From Paenibacillus sp. (GTDB lineage Bacteria; Bacillota; Bacilli; Paenibacillales; YIM-B00363), in NCBI RefSeq assembly GCF_031177825.1, contig NZ_JAPSKE010000007.1, positions 124,001 through 188,000 on the forward strand: a stretch of DNA of 64,000 bases, in the 5' to 3' direction. Of the stretch, positions 48,719 through 58,765 are shown in pieces (positions within the stretch are counted from its first letter, which is position 1; the number at the start of each line of letters is the position of its first letter). The notes under the pieces were generated by a model that did no database searches, was not told the origin of the DNA, and saw only the letters and a program-made list of their open reading frames with translations. Both the position numbers and the translations under genes were made by a program.

Positions 48719-51675
48719 GACGGCAAATGACGTTAATAATCAAACTGCTGCTTGCGCTCTTCCTAACCCTCGGGTCCGTCGAATCTCAGGCGATGAATGC
48801 CGATTCGTCTCCGGACAGCCAAGCGGAAGGCGAGAACGGGAATACTCCGGCAGAAGCGTCCGCGCAGCCCTTCATCGGAACGGCTGAGAATGTTCCGCCT
48901 CTTTATTCGCAGTGGAAGCTCCACGCGCTGCGGCAGACGTCCCCGATCCCGGCGACAGCAGCTCCTCTTGTGATTAAGGGGAGCGATTATACGGCATTAT
49001 CCGATCCGGCCGCATTCACTCAGGGGGAAGAGGGCGCTTTGTCATGGAATTCGCATCGGGGCTGGGTAGAATGGGAATTCGAGATCCCGATGGAAGGGCT
49101 TTATAATTTAGGCCTTGTATACGACTCCTTGAATGACGAGGGTGTAGATATATTCAGAACGATCATGATCGACGGTGCACTTCCATATGCCGAGGCCGAG
49201 GGCATACGACTCAGGCGCAGTTTCGTTCATGCATCCTACCCGCCGAAGATAGATCGTTTCGGCAACGATATCCGACCGCCTTCCAGGGAGGAAGAGGGTT
49301 GGAAGAGCGAACGGCTGGCCAACTACGATACGGACGCATTGCCTCTGCTGTGGCACTTAACCAAAGGAAAGCATGTGATCCGGTTTATTGGCGTAAGACA
49401 GCCGATTCGCATCAAGGAGCTGTCTCTCCTGCCGCCGGTAATGTTGGATAGCGGGAATGCGCTGCAGGGAACCGGCGGAAAGCAGGACTGGATTCAGATC
49501 ATTGAAGCGGAGAACATTGCCCGAAAGTCCAATTCCGGGATACAACTCCAATCTGTTAACGATGCCGGCATGTCTCCGGATTCCAAGGGTATGGTCCGCT
49601 ACAACGCTTTAGGCGGTCCGTTGTTAAGAGAAAGCGGACAATGGGTCGAGTGGGTCGTGGAGGTCCCCGAGGACGGCAAGTACCAGATTGGGTTCAAATA
49701 CTTGCAGTCTTACGTGAATGATTTTCCTTCCTATCGGCAGATTACGGTAGACGGCAAACTGATTACGCAGGACGGAAGCCCCTTCAAATTCAACTATGCA
49801 AATCATTGGAATGGATACAGCTTGTCGAATGCGAAGGGCGACACATTATTGATACCGCTCGCAAAGGGCAGGCATACGATTCGGATGACCATTACGGCAG
49901 CTCCGATCAAAGTTTTGCAAGAGCGGTTGCTGGCCCAGATGAGCGTTCTGTCCCGGTTGGAGCATGACATCCGTAAGATTACCGGGAACTTTGAGAAAAG
50001 CTTGACCGGCCGGGGCAACAGCGACGCGAACCGGGATTGGGACTTGGAAAAATATATGCCGCATCTAAGGGAAGACTTGAACGGCGTTATCGTAAACTTT
50101 GGTCTGCTTGCGGACGAATTGTCGGGCATGACGACGGGGAAATCAGAAATTGAAAGCGATATACGTACTGCGTCGGCGGATCTCGTCAAGCTGCGGGATA
50201 AAACGCGCGAGATTCCAAACCGACTGAATGTGTTCGTCAATATTCAGAATAAATTGAGTCTGCGGACCTACCAAATGCTCTATCAGCCGTTGATGCTGGA
50301 TTATCTCTGGGTAGCGCAGGAGAAAGCGGACCTGCCTGATGCTGCACCGAGCTGGATCCAGCGTGCCGCATATGCGGTCAAAGCGTTCTACCGGACGTTT
50401 ACGATCGATTACGACTTCAGAAGGAAGGATGAGAATGCAATAGATGTTTGGGTCAATCGCGGCCGGGATTATGTGAATCTCATTCAACAGCTTGCTGATG
50501 AGGACTTTAGTGCAACCACCGGCATTGCGGTCAATGTCAACATTGTTCCGGACCCTCAGCTGCTCATCCTGGGTAATGCGGCCGACATCCAACCGGACGT
50601 TGCGCTCGGCGTCGACCAAGCCGTTCCCGTCGATTTCGCTTCGAGAGGCGCCTTGGCCGATTTGACGAGCTTTAAGGACTATAACGAAGCTGCGCAGCAA
50701 TTTCAGACGGAATCATTGCGGGTGTTCGAATATCAGGGCGGAAACTATGCGCTGCCTGAGGTGCAATCGTTCAATATGTTCTTTTATCGGAAGGATATAT
50801 TGGCGCAATTGAAGATGAATCCGCCTAGTACTTGGCAGGAAGTGTATCGTCTTCTGCCGACATTACAGCAGAACGGATACGACTTTTATATAAATCCCAA
50901 GGACTACTTGACCTTTATTTATCAGAACGGCAGCGAACTCTATTCCCCGGACGGCATGGATACCGAGTTGGACAGTGAGAAGGCGCTCGCGGGATTTCGT
51001 CAATGGACCAATTTATTCTCCTTATATCGGTTGCCGCGCGAAGTGCCAAGCTTCTTTAATCATTTTAGATTAGGGGATATCCCAATGGGCATCGCGGATT
51101 ACAACACGTATTTGTTAATCCAATTTGCGGCACCCGAATTAGCGGGCAAATGGGGAATGTTGCCCATTCCCGGTATGAAGCAGGAGGACGGTTCTGTTGT
51201 CAGATGGTCTGGCGGCAGCATGCAGGCAGGCGTCATCTTCAACAAGTCGGACAAGAAGGAACAGGCTTGGGAATTTCTGAAATGGTGGACGTCCTCTCAG
51301 ACGCAATCGCGCTTTGGCGAGGATCTCGAAGCGATTTACGGTCCTGAATATCGATGGAACACAGCCAATGTAGAGGCGTTCAAGCGAATTCCATGGCCGG
51401 AAGAAGAGCTGTCGGCGCTTCTTGAACAGAAGAAGTGGTATAAGGAAGCCCCGCAGGTTCCAGGTGGCTACTTCACCGCGAGACAGCTGGACTTTGCCTG
51501 GAACCGTGTCGTGATCGAAGGTAAAAACGTCAGGGAATCTCTCGAGCTTGCGGCGGAAGAGATCAAGCGCGAGATGTACCGTAAACAGGTGGAATTCCAT
51601 TTGCGGGATGAGAGAGGACAAATCATCAACCAAACGAAAAGCCCGGATTCGTTGGATGGGAGCAACAAGCCGTGA
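48715..51675 (+). CDS. Large solute-binding protein fused to two CBM6-like modules
   Basis: A 986-residue exported protein. A signal peptide (about 1-27) carries no lipobox Cys. Two beta-sandwich modules of CBM6-like type follow: about 95-240 ([20 protein letters not shown] to KGKHVIRF) and about 262-400 ([38 protein letters not shown]). A helical linker (about 405-540) then leads to a type-1 solute-binding domain (about 570-945) with [19 protein letters not shown] and [18 protein letters not shown]. Ordinary binding proteins have about 430-550 residues and no CBM. The gene overlaps both neighbours by 4 bp. It likely captures a polymer and presents it to permeases 51672 and 52626. Confidence 0.88.
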   Translation: MRRQMTLIIKLLLALFLTLGSVESQAMNADSSPDSQAEGENGNTPAEASAQPFIGTAENVPPLYSQWKLHALRQTSPIPATAAPLVIKGSDYTALSDPAAFTQGEEGALSWNSHRGWVEWEFEIPMEGLYNLGLVYDSLNDEGVDIFRTIMIDGALPYAEAEGIRLRRSFVHASYPPKIDRFGNDIRPPSREEEGWKSERLANYDTDALPLLWHLTKGKHVIRFIGVRQPIRIKELSLLPPVMLDSGNALQGTGGKQDWIQIIEAENIARKSNSGIQLQSVNDAGMSPDSKGMVRYNALGGPLLRESGQWVEWVVEVPEDGKYQIGFKYLQSYVNDFPSYRQITVDGKLITQDGSPFKFNYANHWNGYSLSNAKGDTLLIPLAKGRHTIRMTITAAPIKVLQERLLAQMSVLSRLEHDIRKITGNFEKSLTGRGNSDANRDWDLEKYMPHLREDLNGVIVNFGLLADELSGMTTGKSEIESDIRTASADLVKLRDKTREIPNRLNVFVNIQNKLSLRTYQMLYQPLMLDYLWVAQEKADLPDAAPSWIQRAAYAVKAFYRTFTIDYDFRRKDENAIDVWVNRGRDYVNLIQQLADEDFSATTGIAVNVNIVPDPQLLILGNAADIQPDVALGVDQAVPVDFASRGALADLTSFKDYNEAAQQFQTESLRVFEYQGGNYALPEVQSFNMFFYRKDILAQLKMNPPSTWQEVYRLLPTLQQNGYDFYINPKDYLTFIYQNGSELYSPDGMDTELDSEKALAGFRQWTNLFSLYRLPREVPSFFNHFRLGDIPMGIADYNTYLLIQFAAPELAGKWGMLPIPGMKQEDGSVVRWSGGSMQAGVIFNKSDKKEQAWEFLKWWTSSQTQSRFGEDLEAIYGPEYRWNTANVEAFKRIPWPEEELSALLEQKKWYKEAPQVPGGYFTARQLDFAWNRVVIEGKNVRESLELAAEEIKREMYRKQVEFHLRDERGQIINQTKSPDSLDGSNKP

Positions 51676-52622
51676 ATGTGCGTATAAGGTTTACTGACCG
51701 AATGACAGAGCTGGGCAAGGAAATATGGAGCAGCCGACTATCCTATCTCTTTATAACGCCGTTTCTTCTATCCTTCTTTGCCTTTATCTTAGTTCCGGTA
51801 TTTATGGCGGCTGGGCTGTCTTTCTTCCGGTACAATGCGATTTCGCCGCCCGTCTTTGTCGGCTGGAGCAATTTTCTCGACATCCTGGCCAGGGATAAAA
51901 TATTTCTGCAATATGCCATACCGAATACATTTAAATTCGCCCTCATTGTGGGTCCGGGCGGATATGCGCTCTCCTTCGCGCTCGCTTGGCTGATCAATCA
52001 GCTGTCCAATAAGATTCGGGACTACTTCACGCTGGCGATCTATGCGCCTTCGCTCGTATCGGGGACGGCACTAACCGTGGTATGGCTAGTAATCTTCAGC
52101 GGTGACCGCGTAGGGTATATGAACAGTTTCCTTCTGGGGATCGGGGTGATCGACCAGCCGATTTTATGGCTCCAGAACCCCAAGCTTTTCATGAACATCA
52201 TGATCGTCATTTCACTTTGGGCGAGTATGGGAGTCGGATTTCTCGCCATGCTTGCGGGACTTCAAACCGTCAACAAGGAGTTGTACGAAGCCGGCAAAAT
52301 CGACGGTATTTCGAACCGGCTGCAGGAGATTCTGTTTATTACGATTCCGTCGATGAAGCCGCAAATGTTATTCGGAGCGGTCATGGCCGTAGTGGGCACG
52401 CTGAAGGCGGGGTTAATCGGCTCTATGCTGTCTATCTCCGTATCAGGAAATCCCATTACCCCCCAATACTCCGGCCATTTGATCATCAATCATATTGATG
52501 ATTTCGCGCTTGTCCGCTATGAATTGGGCTATGCCGCGGCATTATCCGTGCTCTTGCTTCTCATCGTATATGGAGCGACCAACTTTTCATTCCAATTGTT
52601 CGGCTCTGATGAGGAGGAATAA
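51672..52622 (+). CDS. Sugar ABC transporter permease (MalF type), importer 2
   Basis: A 316-residue permease with six or seven transmembrane segments and the EAA loop ELYEAGKIDGISNRLQEILFITIP. The GTG overlaps the upstream stop as GTGA, with TGGGAG upstream, so its translation is coupled to the CBM-fused binding protein. It pairs with the permease 3 bp downstream. Confidence 0.92.
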   Translation: MNVRIRFTDRMTELGKEIWSSRLSYLFITPFLLSFFAFILVPVFMAAGLSFFRYNAISPPVFVGWSNFLDILARDKIFLQYAIPNTFKFALIVGPGGYALSFALAWLINQLSNKIRDYFTLAIYAPSLVSGTALTVVWLVIFSGDRVGYMNSFLLGIGVIDQPILWLQNPKLFMNIMIVISLWASMGVGFLAMLAGLQTVNKELYEAGKIDGISNRLQEILFITIPSMKPQMLFGAVMAVVGTLKAGLIGSMLSISVSGNPITPQYSGHLIINHIDDFALVRYELGYAAALSVLLLLIVYGATNFSFQLFGSDEEE

Positions 52623-52625
52623 TTT

Positions 52626-53492
52626 ATGCAAAGAATGATGCGTTCGTGGGGAAAGATCGATACGTTTCAGAAAATCGCATTCATGTTCTTAGTACTGCTG
52701 GCCGTCTTCATGGCGCTGCCGATCGTCTTTATCATGAACCATGCGTTCAAGCCGATCACGGAATTGTTCGCTTACCCGCCTACTTTTTTCGTCCGTCAAC
52801 CGACGATGGAAAATTTCGATCAGCTTTTCTTGCGCTCGCATTCGATGGTGATCCCCTTCACGCGCTATTTGTTCAATAGTTTGCTGATTACCACGCTGAC
52901 GGTCATCAGCGTCGTATTCGTCAGCGCGATCGCGGCTTACGCATTTTCCAAGCATCGATTTCCGGGCAAGAACGTTTTCTTCTCATTGACTATATTTGCA
53001 CTGATGTTTGCGCCGGAAGCGGTCGTGATTCCGAGGTATCTCGTCATCGCGAATCTTGGCATTATGAACACCTATTTCGTTCATATCTTGCCGTTCATCG
53101 CCGCCCCGGTCAGCGTGTTCCTAATGAAGCAGTTCATCGATCAGATTCCCAAGGAGTTAATTGAAGCGGCAAAGATCGATGGCGCGAGCGAATTGAGGAT
53201 TTTCAGCCGAATCGTCATACCGGTCTGCGCTCCGGCGATATCGACAATCGCGATTCTGACCTTCCAGGGTGCATGGCTGCAGACGGAATCCTCGGTCATG
53301 TTCACGCAAGTGGAATCCATGAAGACGCTGCCTTATTACATCATGACGTTGACGAACGGTTTGGCTAACAATGTGGTGGGGCAAGGCGTTGCAGCTGCAA
53401 CGACATTGATTTTGTTCGTACCGAACCTCATTATTTTTTTAGTCTTCCAACGTAAAGTCATCGCTACCATGGCCCATTCGGGAATCAAGTGA
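52626..53492 (+). CDS. Sugar ABC transporter permease (MalG type), importer 2
   Basis: A 288-residue permease with six transmembrane segments and the EAA loop ELIEAAKIDGASELRIFSRIVIP. The AYAFSKHRFPGKNVFFSLTI segment is typical of MalG/LacG partners. GAGGAGG lies at the end of the upstream gene and serves the ATG. The stop codon lies 12 bp before the start of the NHL-Yip1 gene. Confidence 0.93.
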   Translation: MQRMMRSWGKIDTFQKIAFMFLVLLAVFMALPIVFIMNHAFKPITELFAYPPTFFVRQPTMENFDQLFLRSHSMVIPFTRYLFNSLLITTLTVISVVFVSAIAAYAFSKHRFPGKNVFFSLTIFALMFAPEAVVIPRYLVIANLGIMNTYFVHILPFIAAPVSVFLMKQFIDQIPKELIEAAKIDGASELRIFSRIVIPVCAPAISTIAILTFQGAWLQTESSVMFTQVESMKTLPYYIMTLTNGLANNVVGQGVAAATTLILFVPNLIIFLVFQRKVIATMAHSGIK

Positions 53493-53503
53493 GGAGGTTT
53501 GAC

Positions 53504-55582
53504 ATGAAGTACGCCAGACTTGGGCTTCCGTTGGTAGTAAGCTTGTTTTGTTTCCTGACTCTTGCGCCGGCCGTACATGCTCAACTTCCTTACAATACAC
53601 TGTCAACCGATGCGGATGACCGGTTGATCTTGACTCAGGATGCTTATATACCTACATCGGTGATTGAAGGGTTTAACGCCCCGGAGGATTTATTCATAAG
53701 TGCTAAAGATGAAATATACGTGGCCGATACGGGTGCCGACCGGATCCGACATCTGGACCGCCATGGAGCGCTGATTCGTTCGATCCCTTTGGAGTCTGAG
53801 CTCGAAGGGGAGGGCTCGTTGCGTTCACCCGAAGGTGTCTTCGTGACGGATGAAGGCGAAATCGTCGTTGCCGATACGGGTCATCGCAGAATTGCTGTCT
53901 ATGACGCGGACGGTCATTACAAGGGCCAGTTCAAGCAGCCGAACACCGAACTTCTGCCGAACAATTATGTGTTTCTTCCTTCCAAAGTGGTACTTGATCA
54001 TCGTGGGTATATGTACGTCGCCAACAAAGGCGGCTATCAAGGATTGCTGCTCCTGACTCCCGAAGGGGATTTCAACTCCTTCTACGGCGCCAACAAAGCG
54101 CCCCGAAACTTCTTGGATATGCTGAAACGGAAGTTTTACACGGAGGAGCAGCTGAAAGAAGAGGACAGGAAGCAGCCTGGCGCCGTTACCAACATGTTCA
54201 TCGACCGCGAAGGCTTCATCTATACCGTGAACCGGGATTTGCTGGAGGGGCAGTTGAAACGCTTGAACTCTGGGGGCGTTGATCTGCTGGGGAATATCAA
54301 CTTTGCTCCGTGGGCGACTGCAACGAACAAGCTGTCTTTCCTGGATGTTTACGTCAATTCAAACGGAATGATGACGGCGATCGCCTCCAGCGGCCGAATC
54401 TATCAATATGATGCGAACGGCAAAATGATCTTCCGGTTCGGCAACAGAGATACGATCTCTCTGCGATTAGGATTATTTCGCAGCCCGACGAGCCTTGTAA
54501 TAGATTCAAGAAACCGCCTGTATGTGGCGGATCGGGATTTAAACATGATTCAGATTTTCGAGCCGACGGAGTTTGGCGCAACCGTTCATGAGGCGCTCGC
54601 GATGTATGGCGACGGCAGATACACGGATGCCGTGCCGTTATGGAACCGGATCAGAGCGTTGAACGGAAAATTCAGTAAAGCTTTCCAAGGGATCGGGAAG
54701 GCTGAATACAAGGAAGGGCAATATATCGACGCGATGGAATACTTCAAGACTGCCCGGGATAAGAGCGGTTATTCAGACTCCTATTGGCAGGTTCGAATGA
54801 ACGGCCTGGTCAACTATTTCGGTCCGTCGGTCAGCGTGATGCTCGCCATATGTGCACTATGGTCGTTCCTCAGACATCGCAGTCGGAAGAAGCGCAAAGA
54901 AAGGGCGAAGACATTAGATAAGGAAGGAATCGTCGCGCCATCTCAACGCACTCATAAGAATGGCTGGCTCGAATCACTGACATTCACATGGAGGGTCATT
55001 CGCCATCCCGTGAATGGAATGTATGATCTGGCGAACAGCCGGAACGTGAAATGGCAAGCGGCTGTGCTGTTGTTGCTTGTCGGATATGCAGTCTCCATCA
55101 CCGGAAAATATGTTGTAGGCTTCTTATTCGAAACGACTCGTGTGGACGAAATGAGTGTAACGTGGGAAGCGATGCAATATTTTCTGCCGATTCTCACTTG
55201 GATACTGGGAAGCTACTTGATCGGCTCGATTATGAAGGGGGAAGCGACCTTCAAGAAGGTTGTGATCGTCAACTGCTATGCGCTCATGCCGATGATAGCG
55301 TTCACGTTGCCGGTCCAGTTGCTGTCGAATATGTTGACGTTGCAAGAAAGCATCATATACAGCTCTTGTACCAACCTGTTGCTGGGTTGGGTGCTTCTCC
55401 TGATGTTCTCCGGTTTGATCAACGCACAAAATTACAATTTGAAAGAAGCGTTGAGTATGACCACGGTATCTATCTTTACGGTTGCCTGCATATGGCTGTT
55501 CGGATTTTTTCTAATTCTGATATTTTATCAGGCCTACGATTTCGTATACCAGGTGGGACGGGAGTGGAAGGCAAATGTTTAG
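53504..55582 (+). CDS. NHL-propeller/TPR-like/Yip1 membrane protein
   Basis: A 692-residue exported membrane protein. A signal peptide (1-27, ending VHAQLP) is followed by an NHL beta-propeller (about 45-360), with repeats such as EIYVADTGADRIRHLD and EIVVADTGHRRIAVYD. Two TPR-like helical units follow (about 375-430, MYGDGRYTDAVPLWNRI and YKEGQYIDAMEYFKTA), then a membrane segment (about 445-465) and a basic cytoplasmic linker. A Yip1-type domain with five membrane segments (about 515-685) closes the protein. The ATG at 53504 has GAGGAGG 7 nt upstream. It overlaps the DUF5696 gene by 8 bp. The propeller would lie outside the cell and may gate or scaffold the importers; this role is inferred from position. 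Confidence 0.82.
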   Translation: MKYARLGLPLVVSLFCFLTLAPAVHAQLPYNTLSTDADDRLILTQDAYIPTSVIEGFNAPEDLFISAKDEIYVADTGADRIRHLDRHGALIRSIPLESELEGEGSLRSPEGVFVTDEGEIVVADTGHRRIAVYDADGHYKGQFKQPNTELLPNNYVFLPSKVVLDHRGYMYVANKGGYQGLLLLTPEGDFNSFYGANKAPRNFLDMLKRKFYTEEQLKEEDRKQPGAVTNMFIDREGFIYTVNRDLLEGQLKRLNSGGVDLLGNINFAPWATATNKLSFLDVYVNSNGMMTAIASSGRIYQYDANGKMIFRFGNRDTISLRLGLFRSPTSLVIDSRNRLYVADRDLNMIQIFEPTEFGATVHEALAMYGDGRYTDAVPLWNRIRALNGKFSKAFQGIGKAEYKEGQYIDAMEYFKTARDKSGYSDSYWQVRMNGLVNYFGPSVSVMLAICALWSFLRHRSRKKRKERAKTLDKEGIVAPSQRTHKNGWLESLTFTWRVIRHPVNGMYDLANSRNVKWQAAVLLLLVGYAVSITGKYVVGFLFETTRVDEMSVTWEAMQYFLPILTWILGSYLIGSIMKGEATFKKVVIVNCYALMPMIAFTLPVQLLSNMLTLQESIIYSSCTNLLLGWVLLLMFSGLINAQNYNLKEALSMTTVSIFTVACIWLFGFFLILIFYQAYDFVYQVGREWKANV

Positions 55583-57851
55583 CAGATGGCTGCGAAAGAA
55601 AGCGGTAACCATAGCCGTTGTCCTCATCATCATGACTGCCTTCCTCTGGTTATACAGTCGGACGAAGCCCGTCGACGACGTTGGCGTGAATAGGGCCCTC
55701 GCCGTACAGTTTATGAATAGCCGGCATCTGGACAATACGTTATTCCCCGAGACCGTGAAATACGGAGGAACGATTTGGCAAGTAGGCTTCACTAGCAACA
55801 ACGCTTCTCTATTGCTTGAACCCAAGACCGGTCAAATCGCAATCCTGAATAAAGAGACGGGTCGAATATGGAGCGGTTCGCCGACGGCCAGTGAATTATC
55901 GGAGGATGCAACGAAAGGCACCTGGAGCAGTAACTTGCAATCTCCATTCATCTTCAGCTATGTGAAAAAAGATCAAGTCAACGAGATGCTCTCCAGCCCT
56001 GTAGGCGAGGAGGCTGTGGTTTCATGGGAGCGGATGGATCAAGGCTTCGGCGTTTCCTATATGATGGACGAACTCGGCTTTCAGTTTTATGTGGAATATG
56101 CACTCACGCCTGACGGCTTCTCAGTCCACATTCCGGAGCACGGGATATTGGAATCGAAAGAAAACAAGCTGACGAATTATGAAATCCTTCCGTTTTTCGG
56201 CGCAGTATTGAAGGGGAAGTCGGACGGGTACCTCTTCGTTCCCGACGGTCCGGGAGGTTTGATTACCTTCAATAAGGACACGATCAAAAATATTCAACCT
56301 TACAGCTATCCGATATATGGCGATGATCGTGCGGCGCTTACCCATTCCAGCAACTCCATGCGTACGAATATTCTATATCCGGTATTCGGGATGAAACGAG
56401 GGAACGATGGGTTTATCGGCATTATGGAAGACGGTCAATTCCATGCGACGATCACAGCGTCACCGGCAGGCGTTACTACGGGTTTCTATCGCGTCAATGT
56501 AAAAATACCGCTAAGGCGCTTGTATGAAAGGCCGAGCAGTATGAGCAACTGGGTTCAAACGTACGAAAACGATATGCTGGCCGAGAGTGTAAAAATCCAA
56601 TACGTACTCTTAGATGAAGGCCAAGCGGATTATGTAACCATGGCGCACGCCTATCGCAATTATTTGATCTCAAATACCGGCGTTGCTCCCTTGGCGCATC
56701 ATCAGGAAGAGCCTCCGCTTTTCCTGGAGGCGCTGATGAGCGCTGCGGAGCCTACGATGATGGGGGATCGGCTCATTGTGGCGACAACCTTCAAACAACT
56801 GGAGGACATGGCAATAAAACTGAAGGAAGCAGGCGTGAAGAATTTGAAGATCGGCATCACCGGTTGGAATAAGGGCGGGTACCCCGGGAAACTGCCGGTC
56901 CGGTTTCCGATGGAATCTGCCATTGGCGGGAATGAGGGCTTCATAGCGGCAAGAGACAAGCTAAAACAGGAAGGAATACAGTTGTATCTAAATGACGATT
57001 ATCAGAAGGCTTTTGCTAAAGGAGGCGGGTTCTCCTCTTCAAGGGACGGGGTATACGATATCAGCGGCAGACAATTCCAAGGCAAGTTGGCTTCGGATTG
57101 GTATGCGGAAGGCAGTGATTTCAATCTAATCAACCCGCGAATTATGAATGCGAGATACTTCCGTCAAGCACTTGAAACGTACGACAAGCTGAACATAGAA
57201 GGGATTGCGTTGGGGGGCGTGGCGGATTTCGTATTCAGCGATTTTCATCCCAAGAATCATATGACGCGCAAGGAAACGGCCCAGGAATTTATTAAGATGA
57301 TGGATCAGGCCGAGCGTACAATCGGATACACGATGGTCGGTCCGGATGCGTTCGCTATCGGACACGCCGATCATCTTACGAATTTCCCGCTGATGGGGAA
57401 TGGCGACTTTCTCGTCGATACGACGGTTCCGTTCTATGCGATTGCCTTACATGGGCTACTGACGTACTCTTCGGTACCTTCCAATCAACGAGCCAATCCG
57501 ACAACCGACTTTCTTAAGGGAATCGAGTACGGGGCGCTTCCAAGCTTCATTGTGAGTCATATCGATTCCTCGGCCATGACGCGGACGATCTTCTCAAACT
57601 TTTATCAAACCCGTTTCGACAATATGGAGAAGCAGATCTCGAAGGAATACGATGCAATCCATCAAGCTTTGGGAGACGTATGGGACAAGGCGATCACCGG
57701 TCATCGGGAGGTGGCGGAAGGGGTTTATGAAACCGCCTATGAGACAGGAAAGTCGGTCTGGACCAATTACAACGATGTGGCCGTAAACTACGAAGGTGTA
57801 AAGATCGCCCCGATGTCGTTTGCGGTCACGACCGAAGGAAGGCAGCGATGA
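55575..57851 (+). CDS. DUF5696 membrane-anchored protein, glycosidase-like fold
   Basis: A 758-residue protein with a single N-terminal membrane anchor (about 9-27) and a large extracytoplasmic part. The region 45-370 is beta-rich, like the N-terminal sandwich of GH31/GH101-type enzymes. Residues about 385-705 show the strand-helix alternation of a TIM barrel, including LKIGITGWNKGGYP, GIQLYLNDDYQKAF and DAFAIGHADHL. I recognise the DUF5696 family, whose activity has not been described to my knowledge. Candidate acid residues are in NDDYQ and DFVFSDF, but a catalytic pair cannot be assigned. The gene overlaps both neighbours. It may trim the captured glycan at the membrane before import. Confidence 0.82.
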   Translation: MFSRWLRKKAVTIAVVLIIMTAFLWLYSRTKPVDDVGVNRALAVQFMNSRHLDNTLFPETVKYGGTIWQVGFTSNNASLLLEPKTGQIAILNKETGRIWSGSPTASELSEDATKGTWSSNLQSPFIFSYVKKDQVNEMLSSPVGEEAVVSWERMDQGFGVSYMMDELGFQFYVEYALTPDGFSVHIPEHGILESKENKLTNYEILPFFGAVLKGKSDGYLFVPDGPGGLITFNKDTIKNIQPYSYPIYGDDRAALTHSSNSMRTNILYPVFGMKRGNDGFIGIMEDGQFHATITASPAGVTTGFYRVNVKIPLRRLYERPSSMSNWVQTYENDMLAESVKIQYVLLDEGQADYVTMAHAYRNYLISNTGVAPLAHHQEEPPLFLEALMSAAEPTMMGDRLIVATTFKQLEDMAIKLKEAGVKNLKIGITGWNKGGYPGKLPVRFPMESAIGGNEGFIAARDKLKQEGIQLYLNDDYQKAFAKGGGFSSSRDGVYDISGRQFQGKLASDWYAEGSDFNLINPRIMNARYFRQALETYDKLNIEGIALGGVADFVFSDFHPKNHMTRKETAQEFIKMMDQAERTIGYTMVGPDAFAIGHADHLTNFPLMGNGDFLVDTTVPFYAIALHGLLTYSSVPSNQRANPTTDFLKGIEYGALPSFIVSHIDSSAMTRTIFSNFYQTRFDNMEKQISKEYDAIHQALGDVWDKAITGHREVAEGVYETAYETGKSVWTNYNDVAVNYEGVKIAPMSFAVTTEGRQR

Positions 57852-58765
57852 GCGATCAAAGCCTGAAACCGATGACAGCCGATGAGCATGCCAAGCTGCG
57901 GAAGCTGCGTTCTCTCCGGAATGCGAAGGACGGATACTTATTCTTACTCCCGTGGCTATTCGGATTTGCCGCTTTCGTAGCTTTTCCGTTGTTATTCTCC
58001 TTGTTCCTTAGTTTCCACAAGGTCGGAATCCGTCCCGACGGAGCAGGGTTTTCTTACAAGTTTATCGGCTTGGAGAACTTTACATACGCTTTTCTAGTGG
58101 ACAATGTGTTTCCCATCGACATGATCAATTTCATACTCGAGGCAATCCTTGTCGTTCCTGTAACCGTTATCTTCGCTTTCCTGATCGCGATTCTGCTCAA
58201 TCAACAGTTCTACGGGCGGTTCCTGTTTCGGACCATTTTCTTCCTTCCCGTCATCTTCGCTTCCGGAGAGGTGATTAAGGAGCTGTTCGCACAGGGACAG
58301 GGAAAGGCACCGTTGGAGCTTTATAACGTTCAAGGAATGATTGCGGACGTGCTTCCGGCGACGCTGGTTGAGCCGCTGCTGGGAGTACTCGGGAAACTCA
58401 TTCTAATCTTCTGGTTCTCCGGCGTTCAGATCGTCATCTTTATTGCTGCTTTCCAGACCATTCCCGTCTCGACTTATGAAGCGGCGAGAATCGATGGCGC
58501 GACGCCGTGGGAGATTTTCTGGAAAATCACTTTCCCGGCCGTGACGCCGTTTATCCTGCTTACCTTTGTATACACCACAATCGACTTGTCTTCCAATCCG
58601 TTTAACCCGATTCTGGCTCACTTCAAGGGGAATATGCTTAAACCCGAGACAGGTTACGGTTATGTCAGCGCAATCGGTTGGATTTACTCGGCCATACTCT
58701 TTCTACTCGTGATTGTGTTTATTCTGCCAGCGAGTCGATTGTATAGGAAGAAGGTGAGACGATGA
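57848..58765 (+). CDS. Sugar ABC transporter permease (MalF type), importer 3
   Basis: A 305-residue permease with six transmembrane segments, a cytoplasmic N-terminal tail of about 25 residues and the EAA loop TYEAARIDGATPWEIFWKITFP. Its ATG overlaps the DUF5696 stop (ATGA), so translation is coupled. It differs clearly in sequence from the permease at 51672, so it is not a recent copy. Confidence 0.93.
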   Translation: MSDQSLKPMTADEHAKLRKLRSLRNAKDGYLFLLPWLFGFAAFVAFPLLFSLFLSFHKVGIRPDGAGFSYKFIGLENFTYAFLVDNVFPIDMINFILEAILVVPVTVIFAFLIAILLNQQFYGRFLFRTIFFLPVIFASGEVIKELFAQGQGKAPLELYNVQGMIADVLPATLVEPLLGVLGKLILIFWFSGVQIVIFIAAFQTIPVSTYEAARIDGATPWEIFWKITFPAVTPFILLTFVYTTIDLSSNPFNPILAHFKGNMLKPETGYGYVSAIGWIYSAILFLLVIVFILPASRLYRKKVRR

